The notes: generated from the sequence alone by a model not told the origin. Positions 1 to 5,706 are shown, counted from the first letter of the stretch. The stretch: 5,706 bases of DNA from Chlamydiales bacterium (GCA_021372185.1 JAJFUY010000256.1:1-5706); one strand, 5' to 3'. Numbers and translations are program-made.

Positions 1-27
1 AAAGTGTAAACCATGTCTGTGTTCGAC

Positions 28-98
28 AGGGCCCACTCGACCGATTCTGACGATTTGACCATGTCAAATCGTCAGAATCGCACGCCCGGCCCTTTTTT
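28..98 (+). terminator. Strong rho-independent terminator for an upstream, off-window gene
   Basis: Positions 42-59 and 63-80 form a perfect 18-bp inverted repeat around a 3-base loop (CAT). An outer clamp, AGGGCC at 28-33 and GGCCCT at 88-93, can pair around it with small internal bulges, and a run of six T follows at 93-98. The T run lies only on the right side, so it should stop transcripts arriving from the left. It also insulates the ATPase gene from upstream transcription. The stem is unusually long and perfect for a terminator, so a small hairpin-type repeat element acting as a terminator is also possible. Confidence 0.7.
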
Positions 99-116
99 AT
101 ATAACTCGACAATATC

Positions 117-145
117 TTGACATGACGCTTTCTCGTGTATAGGCA
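117..145 (+). promoter_or_regulatory. Possible sigma-70-type promoter of the ATPase gene
   Basis: A perfect -35 hexamer TTGACA lies at 117-122. The -10 is poor: TATAGG at 138-143 with a 15-bp spacer, or TAGGCA at 140-145 with a 17-bp spacer. It sits just after the terminator and upstream of the GTG at 210, which fits a separately transcribed gene. A weaker alternative is TTTACA (162-167) with TAAGGT (185-190), also spaced 17 bp. The choice between them cannot be made from sequence alone. Confidence 0.3.
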
Positions 146-181
146 AAAGTGTCATCTGTACTTTACAAAAATAACGAATAA

Positions 182-201
182 GTGTAAGGTATAGATTACA
201 C
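182..201. promoter_or_regulatory. Operator-like palindrome GTGTAA-N8-TTACAC
   Basis: GTGTAA at 182-187 and TTACAC at 196-201 form a perfect 6+6 palindrome with an 8-base spacer, directly before the AGGAG ribosome binding site of the ATPase gene. It could bind a dimeric regulator or form a small RNA hairpin near the ribosome site. AAGTGTAA, which contains the left arm, also occurs at 2-9. No matching regulator is encoded in the window, so this is suggestive only. Confidence 0.25.
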
Positions 202-209
202 AGGAGTGT

Positions 210-1421
210 GTGAAAATTATGCTAGACGACTTATTTGCCATACACCGAGAGGTGATGGCCGGTGCTGAAGTAACATTTAAGCGCTATTTATACGACCAGA
301 TAAATTGGGATGCGCAGGCAATTTGCATCACAGGAGATCGCGGCGTTGGCAAAACAACCATGATGTGCCAGCGGTTTCATGAACATTACAAAACTTTAGA
401 AAGGGCGCTCTATATTTCTGCAGATAACGTAGTTGTTGCAGGGAAAGGGCTATTCAAGATAGCTCAAGAATACTTTTCTGATGGCGGTGAGTGCTTGTTT
501 ATCGACGAAGTACACAAATACCCTAACTGGGCACAGGAAATTAAGAACATTGTTGATACGTATAAAAAAGGGAAGGTAGTTTTTTCGGCAAGCTCTTCTG
601 TCAACCTTCTAAAAAGTAAGGCAGATCTTTCCAGGCGCGTTGTGTATCATAAGCTCCTTGGTCTTTCATTTAGAGAGTTTATTTATCATACAACAAAAAA
701 TGAGTTGCCTACATATGCTTTTAGTGAAATTCTTCATGGCCACATGCGAATAGCTGAGGGGATGGAATCAATGAAGGTTCTGAAAATGTTTAAAGAGTAT
801 CTTTCGCATGGATACTATCCTTTCTTTCACGAGGGCTTAAAGGATTATCTCTCAAAGTTAAATAATGTAATTGAAAAGGTGATTTTTGAAGACATCGCCG
901 TAGTACATAATTTGCGCCAGACAACGCTTCCTGTGCTAAAGAAACTTTTATGGCTTGTGGCAACAACAAATGGTCTTACGCCAAATATAGACGGTATTAG
1001 TTCAAGTATAGGTGTATCAAGGGAAGTTATTTATAACTGCCTGGAATATCTTGGCCATGCAGGTCTATTGCAGAATATCTATCCACAAGCAGAAGGTATG
1101 AAGCTGATTCGAAAACCTGGCAAAATTTTTCTTAGTAACACGAATCTGCTCCATGCAATTAACGGCTCCCTCAAGCGTGATACTGGCGTGGGAGGTGTCC
1201 GTGAGACCTTTTTTGTCAATCAAGTCGCATCCTTTTATAGGGTAGATATCCATCCAAATACTGATTTTATAGTGGATGATCGGTATGTCATAGAGGTGGG
1301 TGGCAAAGGCAAAGACTACAACCAGATCAAAGACATAAAAGATTCTTACATTGCCATTGACAATATCGAGATTGGTTATCGCAATAAAATCCCACTTTAT
1401 CTTTTTGGGTTTTTGTATTAA
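210..1421 (+). CDS. AAA_14-type ATPase with C-terminal DUF4143-like (PD-(D/E)xK-fold) region
   Basis: This is a complete 403-residue predicted cytoplasmic P-loop ATPase. The Walker A motif GDRGVGKTT is at residues 42-50 and the Walker B motif CLFIDE at 95-100, followed by HKYPNW, which is typical of AAA_14 proteins. FSASSS (125-130) lies at the sensor-1 position, and LSRRVV with GLSFREF (140-157) follows as usual. Residues about 250-295 look like a winged helix. The C-terminal part (RETFF at 331-335, D352, then IEVGGK at 361-366) matches the nuclease-like fold of DUF4143 proteins, with its lysine shifted from the classical ExK. AGGAG (202-206) lies 3 bases before the GTG at 210 and 12 bases before the in-frame ATG at 219, so the start could be either. 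There is no signal peptide or membrane segment. The gene stands alone, between a terminator and a convergent gene. The family is widespread, but its cellular role and substrate are not established; defence or DNA-related roles are guesses. Confidence 0.88.
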   Translation: MKIMLDDLFAIHREVMAGAEVTFKRYLYDQINWDAQAICITGDRGVGKTTMMCQRFHEHYKTLERALYISADNVVVAGKGLFKIAQEYFSDGGECLFIDEVHKYPNWAQEIKNIVDTYKKGKVVFSASSSVNLLKSKADLSRRVVYHKLLGLSFREFIYHTTKNELPTYAFSEILHGHMRIAEGMESMKVLKMFKEYLSHGYYPFFHEGLKDYLSKLNNVIEKVIFEDIAVVHNLRQTTLPVLKKLLWLVATTNGLTPNIDGISSSIGVSREVIYNCLEYLGHAGLLQNIYPQAEGMKLIRKPGKIFLSNTNLLHAINGSLKRDTGVGGVRETFFVNQVASFYRVDIHPNTDFIVDDRYVIEVGGKGKDYNQIKDIKDSYIAIDNIEIGYRNKIPLYLFGFLY

Positions 1422-1483
1422 CTCATGTGGCTAGTTATGATCATTCGCCTAAAAAGAAGCTCATGCCATGTAAGCCGCTAGAT

Positions 1484-1518
1484 GAAAAAAATACCCCAGT
1501 TTTTAGGCTGGGGTATTT
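1484..1518 (-). terminator. Intrinsic terminator of the amylase gene, possibly also serving the ATPase gene
   Basis: AAATACCCCAG at 1489-1499 and CTGGGGTATTT at 1508-1518 form a perfect 11-bp stem with an 8-base loop. Read on the minus strand it is followed by a continuous T tract (complement of the A run 1485-1491), making a good terminator about 26 bases after the amylase stop. On the plus strand only TATTTG follows, so termination of the convergent ATPase transcript would be weaker. No other terminator for the ATPase gene is visible between 1422 and 1484. Confidence 0.8.
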
Positions 1519-1544
1519 GAGCGACTCAATAAAACATGGGGTAT

Positions 1545-3827
1545 TTATTGAGGTATTTGCTCAGCAATTCCGTCAAGCTTAGATGAGAGCTGTTTTATAA
1601 CAGTTTCTCTATCCCAGCCCATGTCTTGACGAGTGACTTTGCCAGCGGTTGCAACAGGTGCAACTGGCTCAATCGTGTTAAGTAAACCTTGGCGTGTGAC
1701 ACCATCAGAATCCTTATAGACAAAGGTAATATTGTCCGACACAATCTGGTACTCTGTTCCGTTTATGTTGTAGGTCGGCACATACGGTAAATAGAATGCA
1801 GGTGGCGGTGTGAGCAATGTTATTGTATTGCCACTGAGTGCATTTATAGGCACTCCAGTTTCGAAGACATCAAATGATTTTGGCACACCCAATGCATCTG
1901 CTGGGTTATCAAAAAATTCAAAGGTGCTTGCAGGATCGTAGGTTTTTAGTCCTGGTACGATAAAATCATCTAAGGTAAAGCCTGGAGGAAGTGTATCGCC
2001 TTGAGGCGCAAAAAAGGTTACTGCAGTATTGTTTTTTAGTAATTGCTTTATGTACGACTTATTTGCCTGCAATGCAGCCGAAAAGCCGGCGATATTTTCT
2101 TGAGGAAGCTTTGCAACTTCAAACAATGATGGAAGATCAGGGTAGACTGCCATATAATTCCAACGCTTATAAAGGGATTGCTGTTCTATATCAACGGGTG
2201 GAAATGAGTATTCAGTGTTCGAGACATATACTTTAAAACTGTTTGCTCCGACTGTTGTTGTGAATGATGGTGCCCCAAACCATGAGCTAATCGTTACTTC
2301 AACGGATCTATCATTGAGGGGTGATTCGGGCTGTGTTTCATCAAAGAAGAAATTACAGTATTTGCCGTCAGGCAGCACGTCTCGGGCTGTATTATTTGCA
2401 AGCCACATGCTCTTCTCAAAAATTTGTCCAGTAGAGTATTCCTTATCTTCATCTGAAAAATTCACCAAAACAAGCACTCTGTTGTTGGAGTCATTCCAGC
2501 GAACAAACGCCAAAATCTCTTGGTCGTTTAGGGAGCCATCTAGTTCTGTAAGATAAAAGCTATATTGACCATCTTTACGAGCCACGTTATGAAGTGCCAA
2601 GTTACATTTTCGTAGCTTATTGAGTTTTTTCAAAAGCTTGGTGGTGTCAGAGTGGAAGTCGTTAGAAATAATAGTGTCATCAAAAAGATTGATTCTTCCT
2701 AGATTGCCTCCGTCTTCTCCTTGTAGGATTTTGGGCATATAGTTTGGCATGGTATAACGCAATACGAGTTCATTTGTATAAAATGACCCATAGATCTCTG
2801 CTGGTGTTTGAGAAAATACGGTGTCGTGATTGGCTGAATAATTCGTTCGGACTAAACCGGTATTAGTATTGACCTCATCCCAAAGTATGGCTTGCATAAC
2901 ACCTTCAACGGTTCTTGCTGGATTTAGGAGTGCACCGGCAACTCTAAACCCATAGGCTCCATTAAATACACGGCTTTGAATAACGCCTTGTCCCGGATAC
3001 GTGTCTTCACCAAAAAAGAAGCATGGCTTAATCGCTTCGCATGCTTTACGTGCGTTTACCCAAAATTTGTCCTTCCAGGCGCCCGTTCCTCCGTCAAAAC
3101 GGAAGCCATCAATATCTGTTTTTTTAATCCAGAAGGTTAATACCTTAATGATATAGTCTTCTAATTCTTTGGGGGCGTCTTGTGCTTTGAAGTTTGAAAT
3201 ATCCCAAAAGAACGCACCTACTGCGTCAGCGGCGCCATTAACAGCTTCACCTCTTGTATTGCGTTCAAACCACTCTGGATGTGATTGTAGAAGGGGGTTA
3301 GAAAAACCAGTTTGATTCAAAGGCATGTCGAGAATCACTTTGATGCCTAATTTGTGAGCCTTCCTCACAAACTCCTTTACATCTTTGATTGTTCCGGTGC
3401 CTGTGCGAACAGTAAAAAAATCTGTCGGGGCATAGTGAGAAGGGACGTTTGCTTTGGCATTAATTGCCACGCTTCCATCGCCCACATCAAAAATTGGCAT
3501 TAACCAAATGATCGTAACACCCAAATCCCGAAGGCGTTTAAGGTTTGTTGCAGCGGCTTGAAAGGTGCCATCTGGAATGCCCTCTTTCATAGATGGTGTT
3601 CTGAGAATATTCATCTCATACATGAGGTTGTTTTCTAAAACCCATTCTGGAGGGGAAAAATCAGCTTTAGAATGTGCAAGTTTACTGTTATTGATGATTC
3701 TTGCCCCGGCACTTATGGGCTGATGATTGCTTTTATGACTGTCTGCTAATAGGGGAGAAAGAATTGAGAATGAGAGCGTTGCGGCTGTAAGGGCTGCAAT
3801 ATTTTTTCGGAAGGATAACAAATTCAT
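1545..3827 (-). CDS. Secreted GH13 (alpha-amylase superfamily) glycoside hydrolase with FAS1-like C-terminal module
   Basis: The predicted product is a 760-residue exported alpha-glucan-acting enzyme of the (beta/alpha)8 GH13 family. From the chosen ATG (3827), residues 1-28 are a Sec signal peptide: RK near the N-terminus, a hydrophobic core, and likely cleavage after LLA. The catalytic domain spans about 68-395. Region I is VILDMPLNQ (D167), region II GFRFD (R243, nucleophile D245), region III FFGED (acid/base E274) and region IV NHD (333-335), so the triad is complete. The usual histidine at the end of region I (as in DxxxNH) is Gln171. A beta-sandwich C domain covers about 413-538 (AFVRWNDS, VLVLVNFS). 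Residues about 566-724 resemble a divergent fasciclin domain, with SLFEVAKL and then VTFFAP. An in-frame GTG at 3899 would add 24 residues, but that spoils the signal peptide and falls inside the promoter. The chosen ATG lacks a clear Shine-Dalgarno sequence. Family assignment is firm; exact substrate (starch, glycogen, maltodextrin or transglycosylation) is not. Confidence 0.88.
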   Translation of the reverse strand: MNLLSFRKNIAALTAATLSFSILSPLLADSHKSNHQPISAGARIINNSKLAHSKADFSPPEWVLENNLMYEMNILRTPSMKEGIPDGTFQAAATNLKRLRDLGVTIIWLMPIFDVGDGSVAINAKANVPSHYAPTDFFTVRTGTGTIKDVKEFVRKAHKLGIKVILDMPLNQTGFSNPLLQSHPEWFERNTRGEAVNGAADAVGAFFWDISNFKAQDAPKELEDYIIKVLTFWIKKTDIDGFRFDGGTGAWKDKFWVNARKACEAIKPCFFFGEDTYPGQGVIQSRVFNGAYGFRVAGALLNPARTVEGVMQAILWDEVNTNTGLVRTNYSANHDTVFSQTPAEIYGSFYTNELVLRYTMPNYMPKILQGEDGGNLGRINLFDDTIISNDFHSDTTKLLKKLNKLRKCNLALHNVARKDGQYSFYLTELDGSLNDQEILAFVRWNDSNNRVLVLVNFSDEDKEYSTGQIFEKSMWLANNTARDVLPDGKYCNFFFDETQPESPLNDRSVEVTISSWFGAPSFTTTVGANSFKVYVSNTEYSFPPVDIEQQSLYKRWNYMAVYPDLPSLFEVAKLPQENIAGFSAALQANKSYIKQLLKNNTAVTFFAPQGDTLPPGFTLDDFIVPGLKTYDPASTFEFFDNPADALGVPKSFDVFETGVPINALSGNTITLLTPPPAFYLPYVPTYNINGTEYQIVSDNITFVYKDSDGVTRQGLLNTIEPVAPVATAGKVTRQDMGWDRETVIKQLSSKLDGIAEQIPQ

Positions 3828-3855
3828 GTTTATACCACATCTAAAAAGGGTTTTG

Positions 3856-3906
3856 AGTAAAAAATTCAAACAAGTGTCTAGTAAAAAACTCAACATCACT
3901 TGTCAA
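3856..3906 (-). promoter_or_regulatory. Promoter region of the GH13 gene with direct and inverted repeats
   Basis: On the minus strand a perfect -35 TTGACA (3906-3901) is followed after 17 bp by TACTAG (3883-3878), a weak -10. The expected start point leaves a leader of about 45 bases before the ATG at 3827, which supports that start. Overlaid are two near-identical 14-mers, AGTAAAAAATTCAA (3856-3869) and AGTAAAAAACTCAA (3880-3893), with starts 24 bp apart. There is also an inverted pair, ACAAGTG (3870-3876) and CACTTGT (3897-3903). A poor -10 with repeats around it would suit an activator- or repressor-controlled promoter, but no regulator is identified. Confidence 0.4.
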
Positions 3907-3951
3907 AACAATCTTCCACCTCTACTTATAAAGTCAATAAAATAACGCGAT

Positions 3952-3971
3952 GGGCGAATTATTTTTCACCC
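3952..3971 (-). terminator. Possible weak terminator hairpin after the GxxExxY gene
   Basis: In minus-strand RNA, GGGUGAA (3971-3965) pairs with UUCGCCC (3958-3952) around a 6-base AAAUAA loop. One pair is a G-U wobble that would be a C-A mismatch in plus-strand RNA, so the structure suits minus-strand transcripts. A U-rich stretch (UUAUUUUAUU) follows about 6 bases later, not directly, so termination would be inefficient. It lies about 100 bases beyond the stop of the GxxExxY gene. Confidence 0.3.
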
Positions 3972-4047
3972 CAGAGCTGCTATCTAGACGAATGTAAGCT
4001 TCGCCGTGCCTAGGGTTTGAAGAGTAAAGTCCATTTATTTTTTTTAC

Positions 4048-4072
4048 CGCAGAGCTCGCAAAGAGCGCAGAG
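4048..4072. repeat. Three CGCAGAG-like heptamers with 9-bp period
   Basis: CGCAGAG (4048-4054), CGCAAAG (4057-4063) and CGCAGAG (4066-4072) are separated by CT and AG. Read on the minus strand they give CTCTGCG-type units starting one base after the TAA stop of the GxxExxY gene, so they form the start of its 3' untranslated region. From memory, similar CTCTGCG runs are often seen beside genes of this family in unrelated bacteria. That association was not checked here. Confidence 0.6.
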
Positions 4073-4073
4073 A

Positions 4074-4377
4074 TTAGAGATTGTTCACGATACTCTTGAT
4101 GCCATCCTTAAGCAGCAAAACATTAAAGTTGATTAGCAACCCAACTCTACACCCAGAAAGCTTGAGATATGATGTGACCTGAGCATGGTGTATTGATGCT
4201 ATTTCGTTGATCGCTTTCACTTCTACAATGACCACTCCATTTACGAGCAAATCTAGCCGGTATCCACAATCAAGGTATACTTCTTTATAGCGTAACGGTA
4301 ATTCAGCCTGTCTCTCAAGTTTCAGCCCTCGCCTTTTTAACTCAAACTCCAAGCATGCTTCATAAGCTATCTTAACC
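4074..4377 (-). pseudogene. GxxExxY-family (PDDEXK_3) protein, 5' end removed by IS insertion
   Basis: This is the C-terminal part of a small nuclease-fold protein whose family members usually have about 120-130 residues. The frame reads VKIAYEACLEFELKRRG at the upstream edge and ends in LKDGIKSIVNNL. The core is intact: YRLDLLV (Asp), VIVEVKA (the ExK pair) and HHAQVTSYLKLSG (conserved Gln), then GLLINFN. Upstream the frame runs straight into the left terminal repeat of the insertion sequence at 4378 and meets a stop at 4428-4430. The N-terminal helix and most of the signature GxxExxY motif are therefore missing, and even the Glu position reads Lys. A TTG at 4350-4352 could start a 92-residue remnant, but no ribosome binding site supports it. 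The molecular function of the family is unknown. The rest of the gene, if still present, lies beyond the right end of the window. Confidence 0.85.
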
Positions 4378-4406
4378 CAGGGCGTTTTAATGAGAAATTC
4401 TTGATA
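4378..4406 (+). repeat. Left terminal inverted repeat of the insertion sequence
   Basis: It begins CAGGGCGTTTTAATGAGAAA and ends TTGATA. It matches the reverse complement of 5678-5706 at 27 of 29 positions; the mismatches are positions 21 and 22. TTGATA at the inner edge could serve as the -35 of a transposase promoter, but no good -10 is seen at the right distance. Confidence 0.93.
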
Positions 4407-4450
4407 AAAATCTAACTTTGCTAGAAGTTATCTCCAAAAATTACCATACT

Positions 4451-4456
4451 AGGAGA
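4451..4456 (+). promoter_or_regulatory. Ribosome binding site fixing the transposase start
   Basis: AGGAGA lies 6 bases before the ATG at 4463, an ideal spacing. It favours this ATG over the in-frame TTG at 4418, which would add 15 residues and has no comparable site. Confidence 0.85.
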
Positions 4457-4462
4457 TACATC

Positions 4463-5665
4463 ATGGCAAAGAATGACAAATCAGCGCAAGCACTTGAGAA
4501 CCAAATTTCTACTGAGCTCATCAAAGATACTGTTAATCAGTACTTTGGATCGCTCCGCGATCCTCGCCTTACCAACAGAACTACTTATAGCTTAGTCGAT
4601 ATCCTTTTCGTCACCATCTGTGCTGTTTTGTGTGGTGCTGAGGATCTTGAAGACGTAGCTACCTATGCTCAAGAAAAACGAGAATGGCTTCAATCGTTTC
4701 TAAATGTCTCAGATCAAATCCCTTGCTACTCAACTTTTTGGTGGACTTTTGTCCTTCTTAAACCGGAAGACCTTGAGCGCTGCTTTGTAGATTGGGTGCA
4801 AGCCCTGATCACTGTACAAACCGGCGAAACCATCGCGATTGACGGCAAGGCATTACGTGGAACCAACGATCCAAAGAGGTCAGGTTCTTTCGTTCACATG
4901 GTGAGCGCCTGGGGAGCAAATAGTAATTTTACGCTTGCACAAGTGAAGGTTGACACTAAGTCTAATGAAATCACCGCGATTCCTAAGTTGTTAGATATGA
5001 TGAATATAGAGGGCGCTGTTGTGACGATAGACGCGATGGGCTGTCAAACTGCAATCACTGAAAAGATAGTCGATAGCGGCGCCGACTACATTCTAGGCCT
5101 TAAGGAAAACCAACCTCATCTTTACGACGAAGTCGTAAATTATTTTAGTCAGGTTGTGGACGATGAATTGGAAGAAGCAGAGTGTCAACTATTTGTATCG
5201 GAAAACGCGTCTGAGAAAGAGAAGCATGGTCGTATAGAAGTACGCAAAATTTACACTACCGGAGCGATCGATTTTCTTCCCCAGAAAGGGAATTTTAAGA
5301 AATTGCAAAGCATTGTGTGCGTCTGCTCAAAGCGTACGGTTGGCGATAAAACATCGGAAGAAAAAAGATATTACATCTCGAGCTTGCCCTCAAATCCTGA
5401 GCGTCAAGGTGATGCAATCAGAAGTCATTGGGGAATAGAGAACAAGGTCCATTGGGTTCTTGATGTCGCATTTAACGAGGATAAGCTGAAGGCTAAGACT
5501 GGTTATATCGCAGAGAATCTCGCGGTTATCCGCCACATCGTGGTGAATTTGCTGAAAAATGATCGTAAGACTAAGGGCAGTATAGCGAAAAAACGGTTTA
5601 AGGCGGCTCTAAATGAGGGGTATTTTATGGAGGTGTTGAAGGGCTTTTTTACCTTAGGACAATAA
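4463..5665 (+). CDS. ISAs1-family DDE transposase
   Basis: This is an intact 400-residue transposase that should cut and rejoin the ends of its own element. Residues about 22-110 form the N-terminal region typical of the family (FGSLRDPR, LVDILFVTICAVLCGAEDLEDV, STFWWTF). The catalytic DDE core follows: D127 in IAIDGKALRG, D190 in VTIDAMGCQ, and E326 in HWGIENKVHWVLDVAFNED, the family's C-terminal signature. The length is normal and there is no frameshift or internal stop. It fills the element, ending 12 bases before the right inverted repeat. The start is set by the strong AGGAGA site. It is transcribed opposite to the disrupted GxxExxY gene. Confidence 0.95.
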   Translation: MAKNDKSAQALENQISTELIKDTVNQYFGSLRDPRLTNRTTYSLVDILFVTICAVLCGAEDLEDVATYAQEKREWLQSFLNVSDQIPCYSTFWWTFVLLKPEDLERCFVDWVQALITVQTGETIAIDGKALRGTNDPKRSGSFVHMVSAWGANSNFTLAQVKVDTKSNEITAIPKLLDMMNIEGAVVTIDAMGCQTAITEKIVDSGADYILGLKENQPHLYDEVVNYFSQVVDDELEEAECQLFVSENASEKEKHGRIEVRKIYTTGAIDFLPQKGNFKKLQSIVCVCSKRTVGDKTSEEKRYYISSLPSNPERQGDAIRSHWGIENKVHWVLDVAFNEDKLKAKTGYIAENLAVIRHIVVNLLKNDRKTKGSIAKKRFKAALNEGYFMEVLKGFFTLGQ

Positions 5666-5677
5666 TGCCAGAGGTGC

Positions 5678-5706
5678 TATCAAGTTTTTCTCATTAAAAC
5701 GCCCTG
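5678..5706 (-). repeat. Right terminal inverted repeat of the insertion sequence
   Basis: Its reverse complement begins CAGGGCGTTTTAATGAGAAA and ends CTTGATA, pairing with the left repeat except at two positions. It ends at the last base of the window, so the flanking target duplication is not visible. Confidence 0.93.

Larger units (their letters stand above)
4378..5706 (+). mobile_element. Complete ISAs1-family insertion sequence
   Basis: The element is 1329 bp, bounded by 29-bp terminal inverted repeats and carrying one intact transposase. Size and organisation match the ISAs1 family. It interrupts the GxxExxY gene. Members of this family usually duplicate 8-10 bp of target, so the left copy would be within TATCTTAACC (4368-4377). 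The window ends at the last base of the right repeat, so the duplication cannot be confirmed. The intact transposase and well-matched ends suggest a recent, possibly still mobile, copy. Confidence 0.92.

Noticed and set aside
42..80. Integron attC site or origin-type hairpin
   Set aside because: No attC core sites (GTTRRRY/RYYYAAC) flank the stem, there is no integrase or replication gene, and a T run follows, which fits a terminator better.
1065..1253. Minus-strand open frame inside the ATPase gene
   Set aside because: It is a short shadow opposite a well-supported coding region.
1991..2556. Plus-strand open frames at 1991-2236 and 2215-2556
   Set aside because: They lie opposite the amylase coding sequence, have no family resemblance and no ribosome sites; they are shadows.
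3828..3899. In-frame N-terminal extension of the amylase from a GTG at 3899
   Set aside because: The extension puts 24 atypical residues ahead of a good signal peptide, has no suitably spaced ribosome site, and overlaps the best promoter spacer.
3987..4006. Small inverted repeat CGAA/TTCG
   Set aside because: The stem is only 4 bp and has no T tract or other context.
4048..4072. CRISPR-like array
   Set aside because: The units are 7 bases with 2-base gaps, far too short for repeats and spacers, and there are no cas genes.
4418..4462. Longer transposase start at TTG 4418
   Set aside because: The strong AGGAGA site with ideal spacing marks the ATG at 4463.

Overview
The window looks like accessory DNA from a Gram-negative-type bacterium of moderate to low GC. 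Evidence for this is a secreted enzyme with a Sec signal peptide, an ISAs1-family insertion sequence, and an AAA_14/DUF4143-type ATPase. Nothing in the sequence fixes the genus. The mix resembles genomes of host- or amoeba-associated bacteria, but that is an impression only. No tRNA, rRNA or CRISPR array was seen.

Layout, left to right. Positions 1-209 hold no gene. They contain a very strong rightward terminator (a perfect 18-bp inverted repeat inside a GC-rich clamp, then six T), a possible promoter and a small palindrome next to the first ribosome binding site. Positions 210-1421 (+) encode a complete 403-residue ATPase with a C-terminal restriction-endonuclease-like part. A hairpin at 1484-1518 separates it from a convergent gene and mainly terminates that gene. 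Positions 1545-3827 (-) encode an exported glycoside hydrolase family 13 (alpha-amylase superfamily) protein of 760 residues. It has all three catalytic acids, a C-terminal beta domain and an extra C-terminal module that resembles a divergent fasciclin (FAS1) domain. Positions 3828-4073 are regulatory or untranslated sequence: the amylase promoter region with direct and inverted repeats, a hairpin, and a triple CGCAGAG-like repeat.

Positions 4074-4377 (-) are the 3' part of a GxxExxY-family (PDDEXK_3) gene. Its 5' end has been cut off by an insertion sequence at 4378-5706. That element is complete, with 29-bp terminal inverted repeats (27 of 29 identical) and an intact DDE transposase, and the window stops exactly at its right end.

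The genes do not form one pathway. The ATPase and amylase are convergent single genes. The amylase and the broken GxxExxY gene point the same way but each seems to have its own signals. The most unusual items are the amylase with its FAS1-like tail and the repeat at the 3' end of the GxxExxY gene.
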